Source: Anaerolineae bacterium (lineage in GTDB: Bacteria; Chloroflexota; Anaerolineae; JAFGEY01). From it: DNA of 20,718 nt. Position numbers and translations under genes: made by a program. The DNA lies in assembly GCA_016929775.1 (NCBI GenBank), contig JAFGIE010000220.1, forward strand, positions 1 to 20,718, read 5' to 3'. Each line of letters begins with the position of its first letter. The stretch's first letter is position 1. Under the pieces are notes generated by a model. The model saw only the letters and a list, made by a program, of their open reading frames with translations. It was not told where the DNA came from and ran no database searches. This document shows, piece after piece, positions 7,619-16,280 of the stretch.

Positions 7619-8516
7619 GGATCTCCTGCTCTCGGCGCGCGATGCGGCGGCAGCGGGGAACAAGCTCGTCGCGCGGGGCTACTTGCGCCGCGCAAGCCGC
7701 GTGGCGCCGGAGCGCGTGGACGTGTGGCGGGAGCTGCTCCGCGTGACAGAGCAGACGTCCGATCGGGCGCGCTGCCTGGAGCAGATCGTGGCGCTCGATC
7801 CGTCCGACGCCGAGGCTGCAGCCGCGCTCACCCAGCTGCGCGCCGAGATGGCGGCGCAGGAGGCGGCAGAGGCACAGGCTGACGCCGGGCTCTCCGCCAG
7901 TGCGCCCGACGCGGTCGCTCGCCAGGAGGGCGACCTTGCCCACGACCTACCGGCGCCGGCGCTGGTAGGGATGCGGGCGGACGTCACCCCCGAGATGCAG
8001 CGCGAATGGGATCGGGCTGCCGCCGCCGGAGAGACGCTGTACTGCATCGACCACCCGAAGCGAGAGACGACGCTGCGCTGCAACCGCTGCGGCGCGCCGG
8101 TCTGCACCAGCTGCGTCGTCCGTACGCCGGTTGGCTTTCGCTGCCGCGCTTGCGTCCAGGCCCAACAGGCAGCGTTTTACACCGCCCGTTGGTATGACCT
8201 GCCGGTCGCAGCGCTGCTCTCGCTGGCGCTCTCGGTCCCGGCAGCGGCGATCGCGATGCTGGCAGGGTGGTGGTTTGCCATCGTGATCAGCCCCGTCGCC
8301 GGGGGCCTGATCGCCGGGGGTGTGCATCGCGTCCTCGGTCGGCGCCGCGGGCGCTGGACCTGGCTTGCCGTCGCCGTCGGGATCGTCGTCGGCGCGTTGG
8401 CGGCAGTCAGTGTGATGGCGCTGTTTGGCTCGTACAACCTGCTCTCGCTCGGGATCTATGCCGCGACCGCAACGGGCGCAGCCGTGGGGGTCCTGCGCCT
8501 GGGCAGGGCTCGCTAG
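7605..8516 (+). CDS. Membrane protein with B-box-like zinc finger and helical N-terminal domain
   Basis: 303 residues from the ATG at 7605, which overlaps nadK by 14 bases; AAAGG is about 12 bases upstream, so the start is reasonable but not certain. Residues 1-85 are alpha-helical and read like a single TPR-type unit (GYLRRASRVAPERVDVWRELL). A low-complexity linker follows. Residues 147-183 form a cysteine-histidine cluster, C147-x2-H150, C159-x2-C162, C167-x2-C170, C180-x2-C183, typical of B-box-like zinc fingers seen in bacterial membrane proteins. Four hydrophobic segments close the protein (about 199-220, 222-243, 252-275, 278-298). The finger is probably cytoplasmic, beside the inner membrane. 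No enzyme motif is present and the function is unknown. It sits between nadK and recN in the same operon. Confidence 0.87.
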   Translation: MTGIEDLLLSARDAAAAGNKLVARGYLRRASRVAPERVDVWRELLRVTEQTSDRARCLEQIVALDPSDAEAAAALTQLRAEMAAQEAAEAQADAGLSASAPDAVARQEGDLAHDLPAPALVGMRADVTPEMQREWDRAAAAGETLYCIDHPKRETTLRCNRCGAPVCTSCVVRTPVGFRCRACVQAQQAAFYTARWYDLPVAALLSLALSVPAAAIAMLAGWWFAIVISPVAGGLIAGGVHRVLGRRRGRWTWLAVAVGIVVGALAAVSVMALFGSYNLLSLGIYAATATGAAVGVLRLGRAR

Positions 8517-8548
8517 CTGCGCTCGGGGCCTCAAGGCGGAAACGCGAT

Positions 8549-10303
8549 ATGCTGGCTGAACTGACGATCACCAATTTCGCGATCATCGAGCACCTCCATC
8601 TGCGCTTCGACGCCGGGTTCAACGTCCTGACCGGCGAGACGGGCGCGGGCAAGTCGATCATCATCGATGCCGTCAGTTCCCTGCTCGGCGGGCGCGCGGA
8701 CAGCACCGTGATCCGCACCGACACGGAGCTCTGCACGGTCGAGGGGATCTTTTACCTCTCTCCCGACGAGCGCGCGCTGATCGATCCCTTGCTCAAAGAG
8801 GACGCGCTGCAGAACGAGGACCCCGAGGTGCTGATCTTGGCGCGTGAGATCCGGCGCTCAGGGCACAACGTGTGCCGCGTCAACGGGCGCGCCGTGCGCC
8901 TGAGCACGCTAGAGGCGATCGGGCGGCACCTGATCGACCTGCACGGGCAAAGCGAACACCTCTCCCTCCTCGAGGAGCGCTCGCATCTCGACTTCCTCGA
9001 CCGGTATGCCGGGCAAGAGGCGCCGCGCGCTGCGCTGGCGGCTCTCGTGCGCCGTTTGCGCCAAGTGCGGGGCGAGCTGCACGAGCTGTTGCGCAGTGAG
9101 CGCGAGCTGCGGCGGCGCGCCGATCTGCTGCGCTACCAGATCGATGAGATCCGGGCGGCAGAGCTCGTCGCGGGCGAGACCGAGGCGCTGATGCAGGAAC
9201 GCAACCGCTTGGCGAACGCCGAGCGGTTGGCGGAGCTGAGCGAGGAGGCGCTCGTCTTGCTCGCCGATGGCGAAGAAGAGCGGGGCACTGCGATCGACCT
9301 CGTCGGGCAAGCGGTGCGCGTTCTGGCAAACCTGGCGCGCGTCGACCCGCAGATGGCGTCGATCCAGCTGCGCGTCGAAGAGCTAGAGTACGAACTCAAC
9401 GACGTGATCGCCGCCCTGCGCGACTATCAGCGCGAGATCGAGTTCAACCCGGGGCGCCTGAACCAGATTGAGGAGCGCATCGCCCTCATCCGGCGCCTGC
9501 AGCGCAAGTACGCGGACAGCATCCCCGAGATCCTGGCGTTCGCCCAGCGCGCCGCCGACGAACTGGACCGGATCGAGCACAGCGGCGAGCGCATCGCCGA
9601 GCTGCGCACCCAGGAGGAGGCGTTGCTGCGCCAGATCGGTGCGGCGGGGGCGGCACTCTCGGCGGCGCGGCGTACGGCGGCGGCGCAGCTGGCAGCAGCG
9701 GTAGTCGCCGAGCTGTCCGAGTTGCGCATGGAGGGCGCGCGGTTCGAGGTGGAGCTCGACTGGCAGGAGGCGGAGAACGGGGCGATCGTGGACACGCTGC
9801 CCGACGGCGTCCCGCAAGCCCCAGGGCGCTATGCGTTCGATGAGCGGGGCCTCGACCGGGCGCGGTTCCTGCTTGCCGCGAACGTGGGCGAGGAATTGAT
9901 GCCCATGGCACGCGTCGCGTCGGGCGGCGAGACCTCGCGGCTGATGCTCGCGCTCAAGACGGCGCTCGCTCAGGCGGATCACATCCCGACCCTGATCTTT
10001 GACGAGATCGATCAGGGGATCGGCGGTCGCGTGGGCGGCGTGGTGGGGCGCAAGCTGTGGGGCCTGTCGGTGGCGCACAGCGACTCCGGGCGACAGGTGT
10101 TCTGCGTGACCCATCTCCCGCAGCTCGCCAGCTATGCCGACAGCCATCTCTTGGTCGAGAAAGCGGTGTCCGAGGGGCGCACCCGGACGATCGTCAAGCC
10201 ACTCTCCGGCGAGTCGCGGGTCCGCGAACTGGCGCAGATGCTGGGCGGCGACAGCGAAGCCACGCGCGAGATCGCGCGGGGCCTCCTGGCGCAGCGCGCC
10301 TAG
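8549..10303 (+). CDS. recN: DNA repair protein RecN
   Basis: SMC-like ATPase that gathers DNA ends and supports RecA-dependent double-strand break repair on the nucleoid. 584 residues, slightly longer than the common 550-560. Walker A GETGAGKS lies at residues 29-36 after the typical MLAELTITNFAIIEHL opening, with GQSEHLSLLE at about 133-142. A long coiled-coil-rich centre follows (RLRQVRGELHELL, RNRLANAERLAEL, and the LNQIEERIALIRRLQRKY hinge-side helix). The ABC signature VASGGETSRLMLALK lies near 453-467 and Walker B TLIFDEIDQGIGG near 481-493. The start ATG has AAGGCGG 10 bases upstream and lies 32 bases after the previous stop. Its TAG stop shares the tetranucleotide CTAG with the stop of the convergent HAD-GNAT gene, leaving no room for a terminator between them. 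Confidence 0.97.
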   Translation: MLAELTITNFAIIEHLHLRFDAGFNVLTGETGAGKSIIIDAVSSLLGGRADSTVIRTDTELCTVEGIFYLSPDERALIDPLLKEDALQNEDPEVLILAREIRRSGHNVCRVNGRAVRLSTLEAIGRHLIDLHGQSEHLSLLEERSHLDFLDRYAGQEAPRAALAALVRRLRQVRGELHELLRSERELRRRADLLRYQIDEIRAAELVAGETEALMQERNRLANAERLAELSEEALVLLADGEEERGTAIDLVGQAVRVLANLARVDPQMASIQLRVEELEYELNDVIAALRDYQREIEFNPGRLNQIEERIALIRRLQRKYADSIPEILAFAQRAADELDRIEHSGERIAELRTQEEALLRQIGAAGAALSAARRTAAAQLAAAVVAELSELRMEGARFEVELDWQEAENGAIVDTLPDGVPQAPGRYAFDERGLDRARFLLAANVGEELMPMARVASGGETSRLMLALKTALAQADHIPTLIFDEIDQGIGGRVGGVVGRKLWGLSVAHSDSGRQVFCVTHLPQLASYADSHLLVEKAVSEGRTRTIVKPLSGESRVRELAQMLGGDSEATREIARGLLAQRA

Positions 10304-11049
10304 GGGAGCGGGCAGCCCTCCTCCTTCGCCTCCAGCCACCCCAGCGCGGTCTCGAGCAGTGCGAGTCCGACCCCGGCGCCCTGCCGGTCCGGCGCCACGC
10401 ACAGGTCCAGCGTCGCCCCGTCGGGACCGTAGGGCGCCTCTCGGGGGAGGAGCGTCAGCACGCCGGTCAGCCGCGCATCCTCGACGGCGTGCAGGATCAG
10501 GGCGCCAGAACCCGTGCCTGGCGCCTCCCGTACCTGGAACCACGTTCCTGCTGTGGTCTGCATGCCCCGCTCGACTGGACGTCCGAAGAACCGGTCGGCC
10601 CAGCAAAAGGGCACGCCGGCGGCTTGGGCTGTCTGTCGATCCGTGATCGCATCCCCGACAAAGAGGCAGTCCGCGGCGCGCGCGCCAAAGCGTGCCAGCG
10701 CTTCGAGCAGGAAGCCGGGGCGCGGCTTGCGGTTCGGGCAGTCGACGTCGTACTGCGGCAGGGCCGCCCCGCTCATGTGTGGGCAGAGGTACGTGGCTGC
10801 CACCGGCACAGGGAGCAGATCGACCACGCGCTGCAGGACCGCGCGCGCCGCCTCCTCGCTCAGATAGCCGTGCGCTACACCCCCCTGGTTGGTGACGATC
10901 ACGACGTGCCAGCCCGCCTCCGCATAGCGCGTCAGCGCGGGCGCGACGCCTGCCAGGAGCGTGACCTCGTCGGGCACGTTCGGCGGGCGGCGGTCGCGCG
11001 TCGCGTTGAGCGTACCGTCGCGGTCCAGGAACAGGAGCCGTACCGCCAC
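10300..11049 (-). CDS. HAD phosphatase (GmhB/histidinol-phosphatase type) fused to a short GNAT-like tail
   Basis: 249 residues from a GTG with AGGA 7 bases upstream, 8 bases after the peptidase stop. Residues 1-155 are a HAD-IIIA phosphatase: nucleophile and acid D9/D11 in FLDRDGTLN, TNQGG at 53-57, K108 in NRKPRPG, and the acidic GDAITD at 132-137. This subfamily removes the 7-phosphate from heptose bisphosphates or acts on histidinol phosphate. The zinc loop is incomplete: C89-x-H91 and C104 are present, but the expected second cysteine of CxC is N106. Residues about 165-249 resemble the first half of an N-acetyltransferase, with the acetyl-CoA-binding VAPDRQGAGVGLALLE at about 218-233, then stop 16 residues later with no motif B. 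Last gene of the seven-gene operon. Phosphatase activity is likely; acetyltransferase activity is doubtful. Confidence 0.88.
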   Translation of the reverse strand: MAVRLLFLDRDGTLNATRDRRPPNVPDEVTLLAGVAPALTRYAEAGWHVVIVTNQGGVAHGYLSEEAARAVLQRVVDLLPVPVAATYLCPHMSGAALPQYDVDCPNRKPRPGFLLEALARFGARAADCLFVGDAITDRQTAQAAGVPFCWADRFFGRPVERGMQTTAGTWFQVREAPGTGSGALILHAVEDARLTGVLTLLPREAPYGPDGATLDLCVAPDRQGAGVGLALLETALGWLEAKEEGCPLP

Positions 11050-11057
11050 CGGACGTC

Positions 11058-12104
11058 CTACTCTGCCAGGATCCACGCCGCTGCCAGGCGCGCCGTGTGT
11101 AGCAGCGAGTCACGGTGCGTGCGCTCGTACGCGTGCGAGGCGTCGACGCCGGGCCCGATCAGGCCAACGACCAGGTCCGCCCCGGCGCGCAGCGCCGCGC
11201 TCCCGTCCGAGCCATAGTTGGGGTACACGTCGACCTTGTGTGGGATCTCGTGCTCGGCGCACAGCGCCACCAGCTTGCGGCGGACGCCCAGGTCATACGG
11301 TCCCGAGCTGTCCTTGGCGCAGATGCTGACCGTGTATTCGTCGCTGTTCTGCCCATCACCGAGCGCTCCCATGTCGATCACCAGCAGCTCTTTGACCGCT
11401 TCCGGGATGCCAGAGGAAGCGCCATGCCCCACCTCTTCGTACGGGCTGACGTAGCAGTGGGTGGTCTGCGCCGGTTTCAGGCCCGCATCGACGATCGCCT
11501 TTGCCACGGCGATCATGATTGCCACGCCGGCTTTGTCGTCGAGATGGCGAGACTTGACGAATCCGCTCTCGGTGACCGTGGCGCGCGGGTCGTAGGATAC
11601 AAAGTCACCGACCTCGATCCCGAGGGCGCGCGTCTCCTGGGCTGAGATGGTGCGTTCGTCCAGCCGGACCTCGATGTCGGCGTCCTTGCGCGCGCCGGCG
11701 ACTTCGGTGCGCGGGTAGGTGTGGACCGAGGTCTTGTGCGCGAGGACCGTGCCGGTGTAGGTGCGCCCGTCGTTGGTCGCGATCTCGCAGTACTCGCCCT
11801 CGACGGTCTGCCACACATAGCCCCCGATCTGGGTTAGGCCCAGGCGACCGTCGCTCCTGACCTCCTTGACCATGGCGCCTAGGGTGTCGACGTGCCCGGA
11901 CAGCGCACGCGGGCGGGTGTCGGAGCGTCCGGGCAGGACGGCGACCAAGGCGCCCTTGTTCGTGCGCCGGGTGTCCAGTCCCAGCGCGCCAAAGGCTGCC
12001 TCGGCAATGTCGATCGCGGCGCCTGTGTTGCCCGTCGGGCTGGGCGTGCCCAGCAGCTGCATGAGGACGTCGATCAGGTAGGGGATGTCGATCTGGATCG
12101 GCAT
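11058..12104 (-). CDS. M42-family metallo-aminopeptidase
   Basis: 348-residue cytosolic dinuclear-metal peptidase of the M42 (PepA/TET/FrvX) family, which trims short peptides and forms large tetrahedral dodecamers in characterised members. All expected ligands can be placed: H71 and D73 in SGHVDTLG, bridging D189 in SRHLDDKAG, catalytic E223 with metal ligand E224 in PYEEVGHG, D244 in LVIDMGA, and H324 in the C-terminal [10 protein letters not shown]. The substrate range, and a role as a glucanase (an older annotation for relatives), cannot be told from sequence. The ATG has GAGGAG about 8 bases upstream, overlapping the stop of the glycosyltransferase gene; the gap is 12 bases. It is the sixth gene of the operon. 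Confidence 0.94.
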   Translation of the reverse strand: MPIQIDIPYLIDVLMQLLGTPSPTGNTGAAIDIAEAAFGALGLDTRRTNKGALVAVLPGRSDTRPRALSGHVDTLGAMVKEVRSDGRLGLTQIGGYVWQTVEGEYCEIATNDGRTYTGTVLAHKTSVHTYPRTEVAGARKDADIEVRLDERTISAQETRALGIEVGDFVSYDPRATVTESGFVKSRHLDDKAGVAIMIAVAKAIVDAGLKPAQTTHCYVSPYEEVGHGASSGIPEAVKELLVIDMGALGDGQNSDEYTVSICAKDSSGPYDLGVRRKLVALCAEHEIPHKVDVYPNYGSDGSAALRAGADLVVGLIGPGVDASHAYERTHRDSLLHTARLAAAWILAE

Positions 12105-12116
12105 GCGCGTCTCTCC

Positions 12117-12866
12117 TCACTCCTGTGGTCTGATTCGCTGGCAGATCCCCTGCCAGAAGACAAGCCAGGCGGCGTACGGCAGGGCGAGCATCCGCCGCCA
12201 GCGGGCGGGCTCGCGGATCAGGCGATAGAGCCACTCCAGCCCGGCACGGCGCATCCACAGCGGCGCGCGGACCTGGACGCCGGCGACAAAGTCAAAGGCG
12301 GCGCCGACCCCCACGCCCACTGGGGCGCCGGTTGCAGCCAGGTTGCGCGCGATCCACGTCTCTTGGGGCACCGAGGGAAAGGCGACCAACAGCACGTCGG
12401 CGCGCGCTTGGCGGATGCGCGCCGCGATCGCCGCCTCTTCCTCGACCGCATACGAGCCCGCTTCCGTCCCGCATATCACCAACCCCGGGTAACGGCGTGC
12501 AAGAGCCACGCCCACACGGGCGGCGACGCCTGGTCCGGCGCCCAGCAGGTAGAGGCGGTATCCCCGCTCAGCGCACAGGTTCGCGATGCGATAGATGCCG
12601 TCCGAACCGGTGACTCGCTCGCGCAGCGGGCGCCCCAGCCAACGTGCGGCCCACAGGATCCCGGCGCTGTCGGGCACGTTGAGCGCAGTGTGCGCCAGGG
12701 CGCTGGCGAAGGCAGGGTTGTGCCGCGCGGCGATCAGGAACTCGGTGTTCACGGTCGAGACTTGGTGCGCGCCTCCCTCGTTCACCCAGCGATCGATCGC
12801 CTCGACCAGTCCGTCGAACGTGACGTCGTCAACCCGCACGCCCAGGATGCGCAGCTCACGCGGCAT
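12117..12866 (-). CDS. WecG/TagA/CpsF-family glycosyltransferase
   Basis: 249 residues, family GT26. Relatives transfer N-acetylmannosamine, N-acetylmannosaminuronate or another sugar to a lipid-linked GlcNAc at the cytoplasmic face of the membrane, for teichoic acid linkage units, enterobacterial common antigen or exopolysaccharide. The diagnostic features are VSTVNTEFL (T38, equivalent to the conserved T37 of characterised TagA) and LNVPDSAGI with the proposed catalytic base D66, then LYLLGAGPGVA and VAFPSVPQETWI. The C-terminal 50 residues are arginine- and tryptophan-rich and hydrophobic (LEWLYRLIREPARWRR), matching the membrane-binding appendage of the family. The donor and acceptor are unknown. 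GAGGAG lies about 10 bases before the ATG, and the gap to the preceding HAS-barrel gene is 14 bases. No other polymer-synthesis gene is nearby. Confidence 0.93.
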   Translation of the reverse strand: MPRELRILGVRVDDVTFDGLVEAIDRWVNEGGAHQVSTVNTEFLIAARHNPAFASALAHTALNVPDSAGILWAARWLGRPLRERVTGSDGIYRIANLCAERGYRLYLLGAGPGVAARVGVALARRYPGLVICGTEAGSYAVEEEAAIAARIRQARADVLLVAFPSVPQETWIARNLAATGAPVGVGVGAAFDFVAGVQVRAPLWMRRAGLEWLYRLIREPARWRRMLALPYAAWLVFWQGICQRIRPQE

Positions 12867-12880
12867 GGACCATCTGCTCC

Positions 12881-13486
12881 TCAGGCTGGCGGGTCGATCC
12901 CGTACAGGACGGTCATCAGCCGGTCATAGTCGCTCTTGAGCAAGCTGGCGACCTCGCGCGCCGCCCGGTCCAGCCAACGCCGGTCACCCCCGCGCAGGGC
13001 GTGGACCCCGCGGATGTGCGCGGCGAGCAGCTGTTCCGGGGCGATCTCGCCCGGGTCGAGCAGCAGCCGCATGTAGGTGAGCTGCTCTGTAAAGCGCACG
13101 ACCTGGTCCTGCGAGCACGTGTGAACCGAGTAGTGCAGCGGCGGGGGTTGGGGCGGGAGGTAGTGGTAGCAGTGCGCCTGATCCCCATAGCCCACCAGGC
13201 GTGCTTGGAACTCGGTGCGGAGTGCGAGTTCGAGCTGCGGGTGCTCGCGATAGATGGCGCTGTCAAAGACATCCGACGTGCTGCGCCGCACCGCACGGCG
13301 TCCTGGGTCCGGGCTGGCAGTCGTGCCGTGGCACACCACGCCGTACACCCGCGCCGTGCCGTCGGTCTCCACATAGACCAGCTGTCCCAGCGCAGGCGGA
13401 CGGTGCAGCTCAAAGCTCTCGGCGACAAAGCGGCTCGTCTCTGTCTCTACGATCTCACCGATTCGCTCCTGCGCGGCGCTGTCCAT
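12881..13486 (-). CDS. HAS-barrel-like protein beside NurA (HerA N-terminal domain without the ATPase)
   Basis: 201 residues; the ATG is preceded by GAGGAGGAG at 5-11 bases. Residues 8-55 (RIGEIVETETSRFVAESFEL...ALGQLVYVET...VYGVV) look like the small beta-barrel found at the N terminus of HerA and of F-ATPase subunits, hence 'HAS barrel'. The middle has a proline- and histidine-rich stretch (HYLPPQPPPLHYSVHTC, about 108-124), and the rest is helical. There is no Walker A or B motif, so it is not HerA itself. In archaea and many bacteria HerA and NurA form the end-resection machine. The 20-base gap to nurA here makes a partner role with NurA, and with a HerA encoded elsewhere, likely. The domain call rests on pattern and neighbourhood. 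Confidence 0.78.
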   Translation of the reverse strand: MDSAAQERIGEIVETETSRFVAESFELHRPPALGQLVYVETDGTARVYGVVCHGTTASPDPGRRAVRRSTSDVFDSAIYREHPQLELALRTEFQARLVGYGDQAHCYHYLPPQPPPLHYSVHTCSQDQVVRFTEQLTYMRLLLDPGEIAPEQLLAAHIRGVHALRGGDRRWLDRAAREVASLLKSDYDRLMTVLYGIDPPA

Positions 13487-13506
13487 GCACGCTCCTCCTC
13501 TGCGGC

Positions 13507-14706
13507 CTACACGCCCCTGCTGCGCTTGCTGCGGTCCTTTGCCGAGCGGATGTACAGGTACCCCTTGCTTGCCAGCGCGCGCGCCGTCAGCTCTTCTACC
13601 ACCTGGCGGTCAGCGGTCGAGATCACGGCGCGTTCGTGCGCCTCGATCAACGCTGGCGGGTAGGGCGGGTACTGCGCGCTGCGCCGGCATTGGTCATAGA
13701 CCAGCGCGTGCACCAAGTCCCGCATGGCGGCGTCCTCCATGACCCACGCCGGCGCTTCGATGCGTGCGATCTCGCCGCCCACGTTGAGGTAGAAAAACAG
13801 CACGCGGTGTTGTGCGCCATACTGCGTCAGGATCGCAGACTGGCTGAGATAGAGGTCGGAACGCGCGCCTTCCTCGAGCAAGCCCTGGAACAGGTGCTGG
13901 TCGAGCAAGGTGCCGACAAAGCGACACAGCGCGCGCTCGTCGGTGTCTTGCGCGCAGTGGCTGCATCCGGCGGGGTTGTCGCAGAGCATCAGGCGCAGGC
14001 TGTTGGCGACGTCGCGGCTGCCTGGGTAGCTGATATAGCTCGCCACCGGGATCGCGCGCTGGCGGAACGCCTCCAGCGCAGCCACGAACCGGTCCAAGTA
14101 GGTGCGGCAAAAGTCCTGGTCTTCGTCTCTGCTCTGGAGCTGCCACAGGATCAGCGACCCGTCGCGCAGTGCGAGGACCGGCGGTTCAGCCTCGACTGCC
14201 GCGTCGAGCAACCCGACCAGCTCCTCGACGCTCATCTGGATCCCGAGCCGTGCGCCCTCGATCGGGATCCGCTTGCCCTGCGGGTCATAGTACAGCTCTT
14301 GCTCGCTGTGGCAGACCCGTGGTTCGCCCTCGATGCGCGCCGCAGGGACGGGCCCGTAGGTCAAGGCAACCTGCCCGATGTTCAGCACGTAAAACCGTAC
14401 CGGGCTGTGCCGGTCCGGTGGGATCGACGATCCGTCAGCGGCGACGACGGTAAAGGCGGGCGGCGCCGGAGGAGCGGGGTAGCTGCGCGCGAGCGTGTCC
14501 ACGGGCTCTGCGACCAGCCACGGGATCTTGGTTCCCTGTTCGCGCTGGGCGAGCTTGCGGCGCAGCAAGCTGGGGTCGGCCCGACGCAGGTAGCGCCGGG
14601 CCTCCGCCAGCTGATGGTTCGATTCGGCCTCGGGGAGGGCGTCGACCATCGCGTTGATCTGTGGGTACAAGGCGTCGATGTCCAGCGGCACGTCAGGCCC
14701 CCGCAC
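13507..14706 (-). CDS. nurA: NurA-domain nuclease
   Basis: 399 residues. NurA is a manganese-dependent 5'-3' exonuclease and endonuclease that works with the HerA translocase to resect DNA ends. The RNase H-like motif I is AADGSS (D91), followed by the conserved hydrophobic strand pattern, then ALRDGSLILW with D182, and the late YLNVGGEIARIEAPAW segment. A feature I do not know from characterised NurA proteins is a compact cysteine set, C242-x5-C248-x2-C251-x9-C261, suited to a zinc ion or iron-sulphur cluster. The start is uncertain: GTG at 14706 (chosen, 8 bases after the rny stop, no clear ribosome site) or GTG at 14691 (a G-run just upstream). It is followed by the HAS-barrel gene. The symbol is given by domain, not by proven orthology. 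Confidence 0.87.
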   Translation of the reverse strand: MRGPDVPLDIDALYPQINAMVDALPEAESNHQLAEARRYLRRADPSLLRRKLAQREQGTKIPWLVAEPVDTLARSYPAPPAPPAFTVVAADGSSIPPDRHSPVRFYVLNIGQVALTYGPVPAARIEGEPRVCHSEQELYYDPQGKRIPIEGARLGIQMSVEELVGLLDAAVEAEPPVLALRDGSLILWQLQSRDEDQDFCRTYLDRFVAALEAFRQRAIPVASYISYPGSRDVANSLRLMLCDNPAGCSHCAQDTDERALCRFVGTLLDQHLFQGLLEEGARSDLYLSQSAILTQYGAQHRVLFFYLNVGGEIARIEAPAWVMEDAAMRDLVHALVYDQCRRSAQYPPYPPALIEAHERAVISTADRQVVEELTARALASKGYLYIRSAKDRSKRSRGV

Positions 14707-14714
14707 GCGCCATG

Positions 14715-16253
14715 CTACTTGGCATAGTCGACGGCGCGCGTCTCGCGGATCACGGTCACCTTGATCTGACCCGGGTACTGCAGGGTCTCCTCTACTGAGC
14801 GGGCGACGTCCTTGGAGAGCTGGATCGCTGCCAAGTCGTCGATGTCGTCGGGTCTGACGATGATCCGGATCTCGCGACCAGCCTGGATCGCGTACGACTG
14901 GGACACGCCGTTGAACGAGTTGGCGATCTCTTCCAGCCCGCGGACCCGCTTGAGATAGTTCTCCAGGCTCTCGCGGCGCGCCCCTGGGCGCGCGCCCGAG
15001 ATCGCGTCCGCCGCGGCGACCAGGATCGCCTCCAGGCAGCCCGCTTCGGTTTCGCTGTGATGTGCAGCTACGCAGTTCGTCACGCGCGCCGAACGCCCGT
15101 AGCGCTTGACCAGCTCGGCCCCGATCGCCGCGTGGGGCCCCTCGACCTCGTGGTCGACCGCCTTGCCGAGGTCGTGGAGCAGTCCTCCCTCCTTCGCCAG
15201 CGCGACGTCGGCGCCCAGTTCGGCAGCCATCATGCCCGCCAGATGCGCCGTTTGGATCGAGTGCAGCAGCACGTTCTGCCCATAGCTGGTGCGGTACTTG
15301 AGGCGTCCCAGTAGCTTGACCAACTCGGGATGGATGCCCGGCACGCCTACGTCCAGCACGGCGCGCTCGCCCTCTTCGACGATCTCGGCGTCGACCTCTT
15401 CCTGCGCCTTCTCGACGACCTTTTCGATCCGTCCGGGGTGAATGCGTCCATCGATCACGAGTTTGCTCACCGCGACCCGCGCGACCTCGCGCCGCACCGG
15501 GTCAAAACTGGACAGGATCACTGCCTCGGGCGTATCGTCGACGATCACGTCCACCCCTGTCGCCTGCTCGATCGCGCGGATGTTGCGCCCGCCGCGCCCG
15601 ATGATCCGGCCCTTCATATCGTCGTTCGGCAGCGAGACCATCGACACGGTGGTCTCGGCGACTTGCTCGGCGGCGCAGCGCTCGATCGCCAGGGTGATGA
15701 TCTTGCGCGCCCGTTCATCCGCCTCAGCCCGCATCTGTGCTTCTACTTCTCGAATCACGCGCGCCATCTCGTCTCGGGTCTGCGTCTCGACCTGCTCCAG
15801 GAGCAAGGCGCGCGCTTCTTGCTGGTCCAGCCCCGCGATGCGCTCCAGTTCGGTCGTCTGCTTCTCGTACAGCTCCTCGATCTGGGCGCGCATCCGGTCG
15901 AGGCGGCTCTGTCGCTGGTTGAGCTTCCGTTCTCGCTCCTCCAGCCGGTCGATCCGCCGGTCGAGCCCCTCGCGTCGCTTGTGCAGGCGCTCGTCTTCCT
16001 CACGCAGCTCTTGCTGTCGCCGCTTGAACTCTGCTTCCGCCCTGTTGCGGGCTTCGATCGCGCTCTTTTCGGCCTTGAGTTGCGTCTCTGTGGCCTTGGC
16101 TTGGGCCTCTTCCAGGAGCCTGTCCCGTTCCAGTCGGCTGCGCTCCAGCCGGGACTGGCCGATCGCTCGTTCGACGATGATGACGACCGCACTCCCTAGA
16201 AGCACACCAGCGATGCCCGCCACGATGATCCAGATCAGACAGCCAGGTCCCAT
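14715..16253 (-). CDS. rny: Ribonuclease Y
   Basis: Membrane-anchored endoribonuclease that starts mRNA decay. 512 residues, matching the family. An N-terminal transmembrane helix (about 5-28) is followed by a long charged coiled coil (about 33-200, rich in E, R, K and Q). A KH domain has [15 protein letters not shown] (about 214-228), and an HD domain has [12 protein letters not shown] (about 354-365; the histidine-aspartate pair is the metal site). The C-terminal domain ends ETRAVDYAK, as is typical. The ATG has GAGAGGAT about 6 bases upstream. It lies 27 bases after recX and its stop is 8 bases before the nurA GTG, so it shares a transcript with the repair genes. The recX-rny neighbourhood places it second in the operon. 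Confidence 0.97.
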   Translation of the reverse strand: MGPGCLIWIIVAGIAGVLLGSAVVIIVERAIGQSRLERSRLERDRLLEEAQAKATETQLKAEKSAIEARNRAEAEFKRRQQELREEDERLHKRREGLDRRIDRLEERERKLNQRQSRLDRMRAQIEELYEKQTTELERIAGLDQQEARALLLEQVETQTRDEMARVIREVEAQMRAEADERARKIITLAIERCAAEQVAETTVSMVSLPNDDMKGRIIGRGGRNIRAIEQATGVDVIVDDTPEAVILSSFDPVRREVARVAVSKLVIDGRIHPGRIEKVVEKAQEEVDAEIVEEGERAVLDVGVPGIHPELVKLLGRLKYRTSYGQNVLLHSIQTAHLAGMMAAELGADVALAKEGGLLHDLGKAVDHEVEGPHAAIGAELVKRYGRSARVTNCVAAHHSETEAGCLEAILVAAADAISGARPGARRESLENYLKRVRGLEEIANSFNGVSQSYAIQAGREIRIIVRPDDIDDLAAIQLSKDVARSVEETLQYPGQIKVTVIRETRAVDYAK

Positions 16254-16280
16254 GACGTCGTATCCTCTCTAGTTCCTGAT

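Noticed and set aside
9383..11113. 576-codon open frame antisense to recN and reading into the HAD gene region
   Set aside because: It is a GC-rich shadow frame opposite a complete recN; the translation has no domain and the first half mirrors HAD-peptidase codons in another frame.
13201..14727. 508-codon open frame on the plus strand opposite nurA
   Set aside because: Complementary shadow of nurA and the HAS-barrel gene, both of which have recognisable domains, start sites and operon spacing.
15330..16272. Plus-strand frames opposite rny
   Set aside because: Leucine/aspartate- or serine/arginine-rich mirror images of the coiled-coil codons of RNase Y, with no independent support.
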